Assembly: GCA_023105745.1 (NCBI GenBank)
Contig: JALGQZ010000004.1
Coordinates: 34,304,437-34,368,436, forward strand
Direction: 5' to 3'
Source: Austropuccinia psidii
Taxonomy: Eukaryota; Basidiomycota; Pucciniomycetes; Pucciniales; Sphaerophragmiaceae
Length of the DNA: 64,000 nt
The position numbers and the translations under genes were made by a program. This document shows, in pieces, positions 1-11,699 of this stretch (positions are counted from its first letter, which is position 1; every line of letters starts with the position of its first letter). The notes under the pieces are model-generated. The model saw only the letters and a program-made list of their open reading frames with translations. It was not told where the DNA came from and made no database searches.

Positions 1-3000
1 CCAGTTTCTTGAATTGGAATATCAATATAAGCTTTTATTTCAATTAAAATCATGTTATTATTATTTTTACCTCAATTCAAATTCTAATTGAATAACTCTC
101 CCCTTTTTTCCATCAATTTTAAGAACTCTAAGCTCATTGAATCATATGCCTCTTTAGCTTTTGATATGTTCTTAAATTTTTCTCATAATATTTTTTTGGG
201 GTAATGATGAATGCATTTAAGCCCTTAAGTTTTTATATCAATTTATTTCCAAGAAACATAATTTTTCCTCCATCTGTAAGTAAAAAAATTTCCTAGACAG
301 TAAAAATAGAAAACATGAACAAAAAAATCATTTGTCCCCCTTTCTGTAGCCCAATTTCTTTTCACATCTTCTTTTGTAAAATATTTGGATAAGTTTGAGA
401 TTCAATTCAAAAAAAATATCTGGGGGAAAAATTTATATCTTTTCTTAATTAAAAGGCTTAATTATTAGTATTATAGAGAAATTCTAATGATCTCATAGAC
501 TCCAAAATTTGAATTTCAAAATGTTGATAGGTGTTTCATTATCCAAGACTTTGGAGACAAAATGGTGTATTTTTCCCAAATTTCCCAAATTAAGACCAAG
601 AGAGATTGTGTTGTAGCATTTAATATTCTTCAATATTCCATCTTTATCTTTATTAATCTTTCAAAGGGGACCTTATTTTCTTATGGTTTCTGATCATTAA
701 CTTGTGGAAAGCTTATCTTAAACAACTATTGCAAATTCTCAAATTCAAAAAACTTTAACTCATACCTTTCGACAAAGGGACATTCAAGTTTGAAAAGTGA
801 AATTTTGTGGGAAAATTGAATCATAATGTATTTATTACCCTAAATTAATTTGAAAAAACTTATTTGGGGCTTAAAGTTTAGAAATATCTTAGTGAGGATA
901 ATTTGAAAGAATTGATAAAAAATACTAGGAAGAGTAATTAGAGGCAACATTTAAAGGGTTTTTTGGATAGCTAGAGAGTACATAAATTTTCTGATAGATA
1001 CAAAAAGGCAAATTCTCCTGGAACTTGTTAACCCACCCCAGAGCTAGTGGAAAAACAGAAACATCACAATAAAGAGTGACTTTTGAATTTGAAAATCTGT
1101 TGGATATAATAAGATTCGGGAAGATAAAGTAAGAACTACTGTTACATAATAAAATGAAAATGCAACGATTTATATTTTGAGGACATAAATTAGAAGAAAA
1201 TTTTAATTATTTAATTGATGAATACAGATATTCTTCTGTTTGACACTTATAGGTAATTGGAGAACCCATTTCAGGAATAGAAAACATATTGCTTTGGTAG
1301 GACTGGCCGAAATTCTCATATTATTCAGGATTGTCCAAGTACTCTTGATGTGAGGGGAAAAATTATTGATCTAATAATAATCAATCTTTTATTTTTCAAT
1401 TCATTAATATACATACCCCTTGAAAACTTTCCATTTGTATTTAGTATTTTAAATGAAATGAGACACATTTATGTGTCTATAATTTACATAAGTTTAAAGA
1501 TTGAGGTTGTAAAGTTTGTCTATGAAACTCTTGATAATAGTAGCAAAATCAAGAGTATTATGACTGTCCTCAGTAGAAATATATAATATAACAAAATATT
1601 ATAACCACAATTTTAAATAAAGTTATTAAAAATAATTATATAAAAAAAATAAATTTAATTATTATTATAAAAATATAATAATAAAAAATAATAATAAATA
1701 TAATAAATTATAATTATTCTATTATTGCTATAGTCACTGACAGTTATAACAATAAGAAGTGTAAAGCTCTTAATAAGACAATTACATGTGTAAAATATGA
1801 ATATTGACCAGTTATAAATAATATAAATATTGTTTATAAAAGAATTAAACACACACTGTGCAGAAATAATTCTTATAGAATAAAAATTCTATATAAAAAA
1901 ACTTTTACTAGATAAAAAAAATATAGAACTTTAGAGAAAACTTACTTATAATATTTATTTAATACAACTAGTCAAACAACAACAGTTATTATATTAAATA
2001 ATAATTATAAGTTAAAAAGACACCAAAAATGAATAATTTTGAAGATAAAACAACTTTTTATAATAAAAATTATGATTGAAGAGTTTTTAAGAGGAATTTG
2101 TGGATTTTAAAAGATATTTAAGATTATTAATTTTATATAATAAAGTATATTATTGGTTATTACAACAATAATCTAAATTCTATGATTTCAATTCTTTAAT
2201 TTTAATTAATAAAGAATAAAATAACTTAAGAATTACTTTAATAATAAGATTTTATATTTAATAAAACTTTACCTGTTTAAATTTCTGTTATTATTGGATT
2301 GATGATGGACAAAAACAGTGATTAAAAGACTCTTTTTATGTCTTCAGAGCAGCTCTCATGATTCATAATGGATATATAGGGCGTGCTCAGGTCAAAACTG
2401 AAAAACCATGCTTAAAAATAAAGTTCTTAACTTAAGATAACTTAATTTTAATTCCAATTTAAAGTTAACAGGGTTATTCTTAACTCCATGTAACTTTAAT
2501 CCTCATTTAAGCTAATTATTTTAAGTTTTTAATATAAATAAACTTATTTATATTAAACTTAATCACATGAACAACTTAAAAATAGAGTTTCAAGCAGAAA
2601 TCTCTTAAACTCAATTTCTGATTAATTTTTAAAGAAATTATAATTTTCTTTGAGCTTTAATTAAAAGAGTAAATTTCCAGTCTAATTACCCAGTAAATTT
2701 ATTTATAAAGGATACTTAAAATTGAATTAGTATGTAGATAATATTTAATTGTAAGCTGTGTAAAATTTTCAAGCAAATCCATCCAGAATTGGATCTTTAA
2801 TGAATTTTTGAAGTTATTGCTATTTTTCCACGTAAAATAGCGATACACACCAAACCTTAAGTTTTGATAAGGTTTTAATGCTTGTAACCGTAAAGCTTTA
2901 AGCTTATTTAAGCTTTGACAGTTCTTAAAACCTTGAATTCAAGCCTGCATATTGGGATTTACCCTCTGGCAGCTTGAAATTCCTGTCTAATTTGGGATTA

Positions 3001-5480
3001 AACCCGTTTAAACTTAAATTTTGGATCAAAGTCTAATCTTAAAGTTTAAATAAGGTTGAAAATCCTCCAATACAGGTGGAAAACCTTAATCGAATCCTTG
3101 CAGATCAAAAAACTATGAAAAGTGGACTCATTGGGGTAATTTAAGCTATAACTCTTTGGAAAAGGTCCTCCCCAATTGAGAAAAAACTTCCCTTGTATTT
3201 CACTTTCCTTTCATACTAAATACTGATATTCTAGCCTTCATAGCACTTCCAAAAAAAGAAATAATCCAAAATGAATCTCAAATACTTTCAGTAACACTAA
3301 GTACCATTGGAGGTGAAAATGGTTCCTAAAACTTCTTGATGGGTTTAAAATTCCCTTTTATCAAGTTTTTCTTGAGTAATTTCTTCATATTTCATGTATT
3401 GGAGAGGGAATTTTGAATTGGTTGAAATTTTGGTCTGGCTATTTTTATGAAAGTTTTCCAATACATGTTGGGAAATTTTTCCATTGAGTTTGAAAATATG
3501 ACCTTAATAGCTTTTCATATGGAATATCATTCCTTTAGATATTAAATTAATGGCTTAACAAAGTTCTTCTTCAGCTTGAATTCAAGAGCTTGCATTGTTT
3601 TCAGGGGCATTCCAGTAGATTTTGGTAGCATAGATACCTCAAATCAATCGAAATTTAGTGTAATTAATGTGATACCTTTTATATAAGCTTATTAAAAGAT
3701 TTAAATATAATAATAGGATTTAATTTACTTGAAAAGGGATATTTTCTATAAAATCCTGCTCTCAGACAAATTAAGAACTGAATTATCATTTTTATTCCTG
3801 AGACTTTTTTTGTCCTTTTTTTGCCTATAACCTTCTGTTTCAGTTTATCTCAATGAACCTAAAGCTTTAATGATTAATTTTTCAATTATATCTCCTTTGT
3901 AACTATCTTTCCTAGAAAAATATTCAGGACTTTGGTTAAGAATTTCATCAATTTTACTAATATCAATTTTCTGGTAGAGAACTTAAAAGAAGTTCTGATG
4001 GGAAGCTGAAATGGTGGAAAATTATTTTGACCCAGTATAATAGACTTTTTTATATAAGTGTATTATTGAATTATAATTAATTCAAAAATATCTCTTTCGT
4101 GATTCTGAATTGATTCACTTCCCGCTTGATCTATAGTCCTTGTAAGTATTCTGATATTATCGGTAATCTTTAAATATGATTGATCAAGAAATATTTCCTT
4201 AATTATAATAAATTTATTCAGTTACTGCTTAATTTTTATTATTTTAGGCGTATTTCCAGATTACAAGTTAATATAAAACAATTTGAAAATTTTGGTTCTA
4301 TTCTTTTCAGTTCATTCTAAAAAATTTTATGTTTAAATGGTTCATTTTATTAAGTAAGATTATATGTAAAAAAATCCCCTTTCCATTGCAAAACCTCATT
4401 GTAACAAGATCAAGGATATGTCATTAGACTTTCTGAATATTTTTCAGAGAAGTTTTCAACTGAAGGAATTTGAGTTTTGATTCCAAAATCTGTATTAAAA
4501 ATCACTAATAAGAGTCATTTGCGGTGAAGTCAATTGCAAAAAAATTAATTTAGGAGGTATTATTAAAATAACTAACAAACAGAAATTTCCTGTTTATTGA
4601 TTTCATAAAAATTTCTCATGTAATACTTTTGAGAGAAAAGTTATTTTTCTTGAAGTATTCCCCTATATCAAACTATAATATCAATAAATTAAGTTCATGA
4701 TGTAAAATGAAGTTGGAAACATAGCCAGCTACTAATTTCAATTAATATATTTATGTATCATTTTGAATTTCAAGACTCAAGTGGATATAAGCTGTTTTTT
4801 AAATTATTATTCAATAATTCATCCTACTGATTTCTCAAAAATTTAACCTTCACAGTGAAATAAGTTATGAATTTATCTGAAAAAATTTTTTTCTATATTT
4901 GATATAAAAAACTGCAAAAATACAAATTGAAAGTTTTTTTTTATTATCATTCAATGAGAAATTTTCTATGAGAAATACAAATAATTAGAAAAAATTATAT
5001 ATTCCTTTTTTTTTCAATTTTCAATTTGAAAAAATGAAATGTAACCATCTATGAGGTTTATTATGGATTCCAAATTCTAGTAAAATATGGAATTGTATGA
5101 GGTGAATATGCATTATAAGAATATTGAGTAATTTCTTTGTCTCTTTAACCCAATTCCTTTCATAAAAGCTCAGGTCTGTAAATCTAACTCTTTAAAAAAT
5201 TGAACAAGTAGCATAGCATTGAAATAATTAATTTTCAATGTAATCTTAATATAATCTATTCTCCTATTGAGAATATTTATAAGAACAATATCTAATATTT
5301 TCAAAAAAAAACTCCAAATACAAAAGCTTAATTTCATATGGATATTGTAAAGGATTTTCTTTGAATTGTTTTTTGTTTTTTTTGTATATCCTTGTAGTAA
5401 AATGTTTATGAGATCCCCAGAATAGGGGGGGTCAAAGTCACCAAATCCTGCCTTGAAATAATGCAATATTTGGCTTCCAA
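1..5480. other. AT-rich intergenic DNA, no gene seen
   Basis: I find no open frame resembling a known protein on either strand, no RNA gene and no clear repeat array. The open frames present are short and follow from the AT-rich composition. CpG is very rare, as in the other decayed regions of the window. Old, unrecognisable transposon DNA is likely but I cannot show it. Confidence 0.6.
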
Positions 5481-5488
5481 ATTCCAAA

Positions 5489-5504
5489 ACTAAATCCCAG
5501 GTTT
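5489..5504 (+). repeat. Left half of a 16-bp inverted match flanking the SANT-TET-Harbinger module
   Basis: The sequence ACTAAATCCCAGGTTT reads as the reverse complement of 11624-11639 at 15 of 16 positions. The two copies sit outside the Myb/SANT and transposase ends of the module. They could be remains of terminal or subterminal inverted repeats of one element of about 6.15 kb. The match does not extend outward and I see no clean three-base target duplication, so chance in AT-rich DNA is possible. Confidence 0.3.
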
Positions 5505-5883
5505 TGTATCTGTAAATAAAATGGCATTTTAACTTAGTACCCTGGTATTTGGACCAAATTCCATGCATCTGGGATTTCAGTTTGAAACCTAACCCAAATG
5601 AGTATTCACAGTTCACAACTATACAAAATATTCTTCTACGTTCCATTCCATACAATCTTACCAAAAAGCTTGCAGTCCATTTATATTTCTGCATGCATAT
5701 AATAATTCCTAGTTCTAAAGCAAAACACATCAAGTAAGATATTAAAATCACCTCTGGCCTGCCTCATCTATCAGGTCACTTAATCCATACCAATTACTTA
5801 AGCATAATTAATTGGCTTTCACTCAAATCCAATTTTTAGTCATGTTTTGGTACTATTGGTTCAAAATCAATTAGAATTCCTCC

Positions 5884-6895
5884 TTCATTAAAGAAGCATG
5901 GATTTCAGCTTATGGCCATTTAGGTCAACAAAAAATCATGCAATTGCCTAAACCTTAACTCCAGAAGCATTGAAGAGCTATGGAGAACATATAAAAAGAA
6001 GTATATAGAAGCAAAAAAACAAAAATCTAACTGGGGCTGGACTAACAAAAGAATATTAAAGTAAAGGAATCAAATAAATGAGTAAAAATCTTGAAAGTAT
6101 GTGTCCTTTCTATCCTGAAATGGATGTCCTCTTTGGCCACAAGCCCAATGTCACTGCTGTTTCAAGAAAAAGAAAGCTTAAATGGTGATGATGATGATAA
6201 TTTTGTTCTGGATAAGATAAGTTATTGTCTCTTTTTCTTTTTACCTGAGATAATTAAATCTCATTTGCATTTCAAAGGAGAATAATTGTTTGGAAAAACC
6301 TCTCAATCTAGATCCTTTGCTTGATAATGATGATGACTTGGTTCAAGTGGAAACCCTTCAAGGTGATTCAGTAAGTACATGTAAGACCAATGTTTATGAA
6401 ATTTAATCTTGATTATTTATCCTTTGAGCAGCGGAGTAAATCCATAACACATTCAACACAAAAGCATAATCAAGAATTGATGCCCAACTTGAATTACAAG
6501 AGTGGTTCTAGGAAAAGGTTGATGGATATGTTTACACCTGATTATGCAAATTTGCTCAAATCACAGAAAAAGTGTCCTACTTGAAATTATGGTTACTCTG
6601 ATCAATCTTACTGACAAAATTCATGATTCTTATCCTGTGAAACCTGTGATAATGCTTGTTTGGAGTGGAATGAAGAGAAAGTGAGAAATGGTTTGAAGAA
6701 TTCAAGTTGCAAAGGCAGATGGAGTTTGATGAGAAGAAACACACCAAGAAATATGAATTTTACAAAGAAAAGTGGAATTGGGAATTGGAACTTAAGGAAA
6801 CACAGTTCCATATGGATCTCACTATAGTGGCATTGTCATCAAGCAGGCCAATTGCGGAGCTGGAGCACATTCTGACATTAATCAATAAAAAATAA
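5884..6895 (+). pseudogene. Myb/SANT-like Harbinger accessory gene, decayed (copy 1)
   Basis: Accessory Myb/SANT proteins of PIF/Harbinger elements bind transposon DNA and help import and position the transposase. In three frames I can read successive pieces of one protein: FIKEAWISAYGHL near 5886, then SIEELWRTYKKKY and SNWGW near 5965-6035 (the SANT helices), then LESMCPFYPEMDVLFGHKP near 6090-6150, a segment typical of these rust proteins. A charged coiled-coil tail ends in LSSSRPIAELEHIL at about 6830-6875. Stops and frameshifts separate the pieces, so no full protein can be made. The tail matches the tail of the minus-strand copy at 13.7 kb (SSRPIxxLExIL). It lies on the same strand as, and upstream of, the TET-like pseudogene. 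Confidence 0.7.
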
Positions 6896-6899
6896 CATA

Positions 6900-7910
6900 T
6901 TAGGTATATGTCATGTGATCATTTTATATGTGGTTATTTGTAAAATCAACTTGATGTTTATTTTAAAATTGAATTGCAAATTATTAAAAAATTGAAAATT
7001 TGGGCAAGTTTTGCATCAAGACTTTATGTGCCAAAGACCAATGTGAAAGCTTGTTCCAATTGAAATTTAAGGCTCCCTCCATATTTCATTTTTTCTGGAA
7101 TTTTTGCCAAATACCGGTGGATTGGCACTTTTTCCCTTCTTTTTCTAAATTCTCTCATTTTTCTTGATTTTGTTTTATTTTATTTAATTTGCATTTTTAT
7201 ATATTTTAGGTTATTTTATCTTTTTTTAATTTTCTTCATTTTTTGTTATTTCTCTTTATGTTCCTTGAAATTTTCATTTTTAATTTGTTGTTTAATTTTA
7301 TTTTTCTTTACTTTTCCTTATTATTTTTCATTTTTTTGATTTTTTCTTGTTTATCTTTAGGTTTTGTTAATTTTTTTCTTATTCTCTTTGTTTTCTTTTT
7401 AGCTTTATTTTATGTTATTTTAACTCTTTTAACTTTTCTTATTCTTATTGTTTCTTTAATTTTTTTAACTTTTTTTCTGTTTTATTTATTTCTTTTAATT
7501 ATATTTTATGTTATTTTTTTTTAACTTTTCTTTATTTTGTTTTATTTTTCAGTCTGTTTCTTTAATATTTTTAATTGTTTTCTTAATCTGTTTTTTTATT
7601 TTATTTTTATTCCTTTTTTGATTTTTTTGGTTGTTTTTAAATTTTGTTTTGATTCTTATAATTTATTTTTATTTTTATTTTTTTTTGAATAATTTTTAAA
7701 TTTTCTTATTTGTTTGCTTTTTCACCTCAATTTTTTGATTTTTCTAAATCATTGTTTGTATTTTTTCTTCTCCACCAAAAATCTGCTCTTCCCAAACTAA
7801 TCCTGGTAAATTCTTTACTCCTTCATTCACAAATATTTCTTTCAAACTGATTTTTCTATCTATTTTTTTTAGATTATTAAATTAAAATTTTAAAAATATT
7901 TTTCTGAAAT
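6900..7910. other. T-rich strand-asymmetric tract
   Basis: From about 7130 to 7770 the plus strand is almost pure T with scattered A, C and G, mostly in TTTTATTTT-like words. The open frame this creates (7243-7524) is only Phe/Leu/Ile and is not a gene. No promoter or RNA gene is recognisable. The tract separates the SANT remnant from the TET-like remnant. Confidence 0.6.
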
Positions 7911-7945
7911 CTAGGTGAGTTTTTTTGTTTCAATTTTATTTTTTT

Positions 7946-8160
7946 CAACAGCCCCAGCTCCTCCACCAACCATCAATAAATCCACCTCCACCCCTACCAT
8001 CCTCCTATTCACCAACACCATCAATATATCCCTCACCAAAATCCCTCTGATCCATCCCAAAACACCCCTCAGTCACCCTGGAACCTCCCAAAAAGACTCC
8101 TGGGAGGCTCCAGGCTTTAATAGCTGTGAATTGTTCCAAATTGATTCTGAATTGAGCTGA
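7946..8160 (+). other. C-rich tract ending in a GC-rich hairpin
   Basis: The plus strand is rich in C and poor in G from 7950 to 8080, with repeated CCACC/CACC words. One frame reads as proline-rich (INPPPPLPSSYSPTPSIYP) and runs on to TPGRLQALIAVNCSKLILN. This could be a degraded exon of the neighbouring transposon genes, but I do not recognise it. The tract ends at an inverted repeat, 8077-8089 against 8102-8114, with 12 of 13 bases pairing. Confidence 0.4.
8077..8114. repeat. 13-bp inverted repeat with 12-nt loop
   Basis: CCTGGAACCTCCC (8077-8089) pairs with GGGAGGCTCCAGG (8102-8114) at 12 of 13 positions. It is a strong GC-rich stem in AT-rich surroundings. It may be a terminator, a MITE end or a protein-binding site of the enclosing element; nothing decides among these. 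Confidence 0.65.
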
Positions 8161-8379
8161 AGGTTTCTTTCAAATTTCAATCTCTTAATGGCCTGAAAGA
8201 GGCCATTACAAAATTTTGATGATTTTTTAATGATTTTTTTCACTATCATATCATCTATCAACAATAGACATACTGAATTTTTTTTTCTTCATATCAATTT
8301 TTTTTCATTTATTTATAATGATGATGACTCTATACTGACCCATCTTTTTTTCCCATTTTTTTGGTTTTTCTGTTTAACC

Positions 8380-8770
8380 ATGATCATTACTGATCATTAC
8401 TGATCATCTATCTATTAAAATTCTTTCATCTTTTTATTTTATTTATCATTCTGGTAACTAACTGATGTTGTTTACTTATGGTTCTTTCATTTTATCATCA
8501 CTGATGATCAAATGAAGTTTAATTTTTTAATAATAATTATTTCTAATACCTTTTTTTTGATTCCTTTTATTATTCAATAATTCTTATGATTCCTTTTTTT
8601 TAAGATTTTTAAATTAATTTTAAATCATCATCATAATTAATTTATGATTTTTTTCATTTTATTTGTTATGATCATCACTGATGATCCATTTGTGTTTTTT
8701 TAAATCATGATCATGGCTGATCCTTTTTATTTTTAATTCCTTTTAATCTTTTATCATGCTGATGATTCTT
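8380..8770. repeat. Cluster of TGATCA/TCATCA palindromic words
   Basis: The words TGATCATTAC, ATCATCACTGATGATC and similar recur through this 0.4-kb stretch. A perfect 17-base palindrome, GATCATCACTGATGATC with a single central base, lies at 8670-8686, and a shorter version lies near 8498. The cluster sits just upstream of the TET-like pseudogene. Repeated palindromes of this kind suit a DNA-binding protein such as the SANT accessory protein, but that is inference. Confidence 0.5.
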
Positions 8771-8870
8771 TTTTTTTAAAAAAAATTCACTTTTTTGTTA
8801 ATATAGAGGTGTATTATCTATAAGGCTCTTTTCTGCAAGTTCATTTAATTTTACCCCCCTTCCATCATCT

Positions 8871-10148
8871 TTGAAATTCAAAGAAAATTCTCTTCCTCTC
8901 TCTGGCTCTAAAAACCCTTCTGATGATGTCATGGTTAGGACTAAACCAGACTCAGAACATCATCAGAGTTATTTGAATGATGATGGAACTACTATTCCTC
9001 CTCTTGATTTCAAGGTTAGGGCTAAACTAAATATAGAACATCATGAGGATAATAATACAAAATCAAATCATAAAATAAAACTAACCCAAATCCAAAGACA
9101 ACACATCCATGATTCAAAACAAATCATGTCTCACCTTGACCATTCAAAAAAAGCATATAAGGATTTATCTAACATCTTGCTTTACAAGAAATCAGCCAAT
9201 TCCTCATTGCTAAAATTCCCATCAGTAAACACTTTTCCTCACCCTTATTTACACATTGAGAAAACCAATCAGCCATTTCTACCAGTCATAATTTAAGAAA
9301 TAAACCCATTTGACCTTTATTCTGGCCACTCCCAAATCCTCAAAAAACTTATTATCAAATTAATTACATTATCCCAAAATTGGAAAGAAATTAAAACCAG
9401 TAAAAAGTCCTAGGTGGAATTATGAAAGGTATTGGCTTTCTTACTGGTTCTGATTCTGGAAAATATGCAGGTGTGTGATATTTTTTTCTTATTATTTTAA
9501 TAATTACTCATTAATTTATAATTTATTAGGTTTTTACTACAAAAACCTGGGTTGACTGCACATAAAGTTGAATCAGATAATAAGCAATGGACCAAACTTA
9601 AACAATATGACAAATTTTTTTATTCAATAATATCTCATTTTTTAGAATGAGCTGAAAATTGAAATTAGTTATCAATGGAAGCAGCCAAATTACCAAACTT
9701 CAGTCAACTTTAATGGACTTCTGCCAATCCAAAGGAAGAATTCAAATCTTTTACCAATGTCATTGTCACTAAATATGGATTTTTCAATAAGCCAAACCAA
9801 GATTTAAATGATCTAAATGCCTGGACTTAAGGTATATTTTCTTTTGTCTCCAAAAAATTGCAATTCCCTGAATTGAAAATGGAGATTGATTTTTCAAAAA
9901 AACCTGGCATCATAAAAATCCTTTGGAAGACATCAACAATAGTTCATAATACAACAAAACCTCCTCAATAAATTATAAATAATAACAAAATAACTCATTT
10001 TTGATGTTCTTTTCAAATCAACCATGAATTCTTGAATTTAGGTGACAGATTCTTGAGAGTGACACCCACCAAAATTAATTCAAACGTCAATGGGTACTTT
10101 GATAGAAATGTGAAGGACCAAAAAAGATCTAAGAATTCTTTATTTTAA
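8871..10148 (+). pseudogene. TET/JBP-like 2OG-Fe(II) oxygenase, decayed
   Basis: TET/JBP enzymes oxidise methylated or thymine bases in DNA using Fe(II) and 2-oxoglutarate. Basidiomycetes carry large expanded families, many tied to DNA transposons. The first part is an open frame of 141 codons with the family-like stretch IQRQHIHDSKQIMSHL and an internal repeat (VRTKPDSEHH / VRAKLNIEHH). Then come GGIMKGIGFLTGSDSGKYAG (9410-9471), a likely short intron, KPGLTAHKVESDNKQW, FTNVIVTKYGFFNKPNQD, NAWT, GIFSFV, EIDFSKKPGIIKILWKTS and IVHNTT, ending in open sequence to a TAA at 10146-10148. This order matches rust TET-like proteins as I know them. The expected H-x-D iron motif reads N-Q-D here. At least six stops and several frameshifts mean no active enzyme. 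The stop is 6 bp from that of the convergent Harbinger transposase. Confidence 0.7.
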
Positions 10149-10154
10149 ATATTT

Positions 10155-11461
10155 TTATTTTATCAATAACATCCCCACTCCACTGTATGCCAGTAAAATG
10201 AGTACATAAAGCAACAGTCCTGATGAAATCCACAATTGACTGTCTTTCCATGTAAAAGTAATTGGTTTAAGCTTTTCATGCATATTTACCACATCTTCCC
10301 CAATGTTATTATTGGACAGATTTTCCGCATGTGGTGGATCATCATCTTCATATAAATCAAACCATTAATAACCAATTTGTGCTAACATATTATTTAAAAT
10401 CATGCAAGAAATGACCCAACTAACAAAGTATTCAATTTCATGATTATCCCTCATTTGATTTTGCATTTCCCTTGGAGAAAACCACCTCCCCTGCAAAATT
10501 CCAATTGTGTGCTTGATTCTGACCCTTGATTTTTCTAGAAAGTAATTGAAAGAGCTGTTTTCTTCATTCTATGCTGAAACTCCCTTATATTCTGGAACAA
10601 CCCAAGGAGAGCTTGCATATGCCTAATTGGCAAGTAAGTACTCATCTTTTTCATAAAATTCTTGAGGTGTTTGTGCAATTTTCATATGTGGATATACATT
10701 TGAATAATGAAGTGATCCACTACAACCAACATGTAGAGCAGTGAACTGTTTGTTTATATTGCAAACCAGTTTTATTGACATAGAATACCTTAATCTTGAA
10801 CAATAAATAAAAATGAAATTAAGGATGAAAATTCACAAGCTTACCTCTTTTTGAGATCAAAATAGGCTTCACCATCATTGGGGGGATGTTGTGATAATGG
10901 GATGAGACTCCCATTGATAAATCCAATGCACCCAGGGAAGCCTTCCCCCTGCATAACTTGAGACATCTCTATGCATTATCCTCTTGTTGGCCACAAAATC
11001 ATTTTTTGCTTCAACTTTATTCATATCTTGATCAATATTTGAGTTTACAACACAATAGCCCCATGGCTAATTCTGAATAAAATTCCAATACTTCCCAAAG
11101 CAGCCCATTTCCATTTGATCCTAACCTTGATAGTGCCACAGCCAATTGTATGGCAGGGTTGTGATGAGTTTTTAAAGGTTTGATCATCTTGAATTTTTGA
11201 AACCAATTTTTCAAATGATTCATGTGTGGTCCTACATAGCTGGCCAAACTTTTCAAATGATAATATTTGTAAATCATGCATTGTATATATTTAATGTGAT
11301 GGATATCTTCTATGAGGATTGATTTATCCTAGTGATGCTATCATATCCAATAATATTATATCTTCCTGGATATCATAATCCCTATCAGAGCTGAGAAAAT
11401 TGATGAACTGCAGTGAGTTTAAGGTCTGAAGTAAAGGTAGGCTTTGAAAAACCTTTGGCAT
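10155..11461 (-). pseudogene. PIF/Harbinger (DDE_Tnp_4) transposase, decayed
   Basis: This is a near full-length copy of about 415 codons. Reading from ATG at 11461: MPKVFQSLPLLQTLNSLQF, then MHDLQILSFEKFGQL, NPAIQLAVALSRLGSNGNG and ISHGAIVL (N-terminal helices), GFPGCIGFINGSLIPL, a putative 46-nt intron (10799-10844), YSMSIKLVCNINKQFTALH, GSLHYSNVYPHMK, EYLLAN, SPWVVPEYKG, VRIKHTIGILQGRW and a hydrophobic C-terminal tail to TAA at 10155. Harbinger transposases use a D-D-E triad inside GFIDG, LLADxAY and V(R)xEHxIG. Here these are Asn, Asn and Lys. Six in-frame stops and two frameshifts (near 11160 and 11100) also break it. It converges on the TET-like pseudogene. Confidence 0.85.
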
Positions 11462-11623
11462 GGTAAATGAAGAAAAGATCTATAGCAAATTCAATTTAAA
11501 ATCAAATACTTTGATAAATTACTGGCATATATTCAGATTCTATGCAATTTAACATTCCCTTACTGAGTTGTGTGTTGTAAAAATTCCCCTTTAAGTGAAG
11601 CCAAAGTTGGTATTTTGGTATCT

Positions 11624-11639
11624 AAACATGGGATTTAGT
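11624..11639 (-). repeat. Right half of the 16-bp inverted match
   Basis: This is the reverse complement of 5489-5504 with one mismatch. It lies 163 bp outside the transposase start codon. The surrounding 11608-11700 stretch is full of inverted words (GGTATTTTG against CAAAATACC, CACCTC against GAGGTG). That would suit a subterminal region, but the true element end was not identified. Confidence 0.3.
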
Positions 11640-11699
11640 ACCAAAAAGCTTGGGTTTTTGTACCTCAAAATACCTCACCTCTTGAGGTGTGGAATTTCC

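Noticed and set aside
5170..5751. 193-codon minus-strand frame
   Set aside because: Long for AT-rich DNA, but the composition is low-information, the second half is Ile/Leu/Lys-rich and no family is recognised. Kept out for lack of support, though it overlaps the possible left end of the Harbinger module.
7243..7524. 93-codon hydrophobic frame
   Set aside because: Translation of a T-rich tract, only Phe/Leu/Ile; no sign of a real membrane protein.
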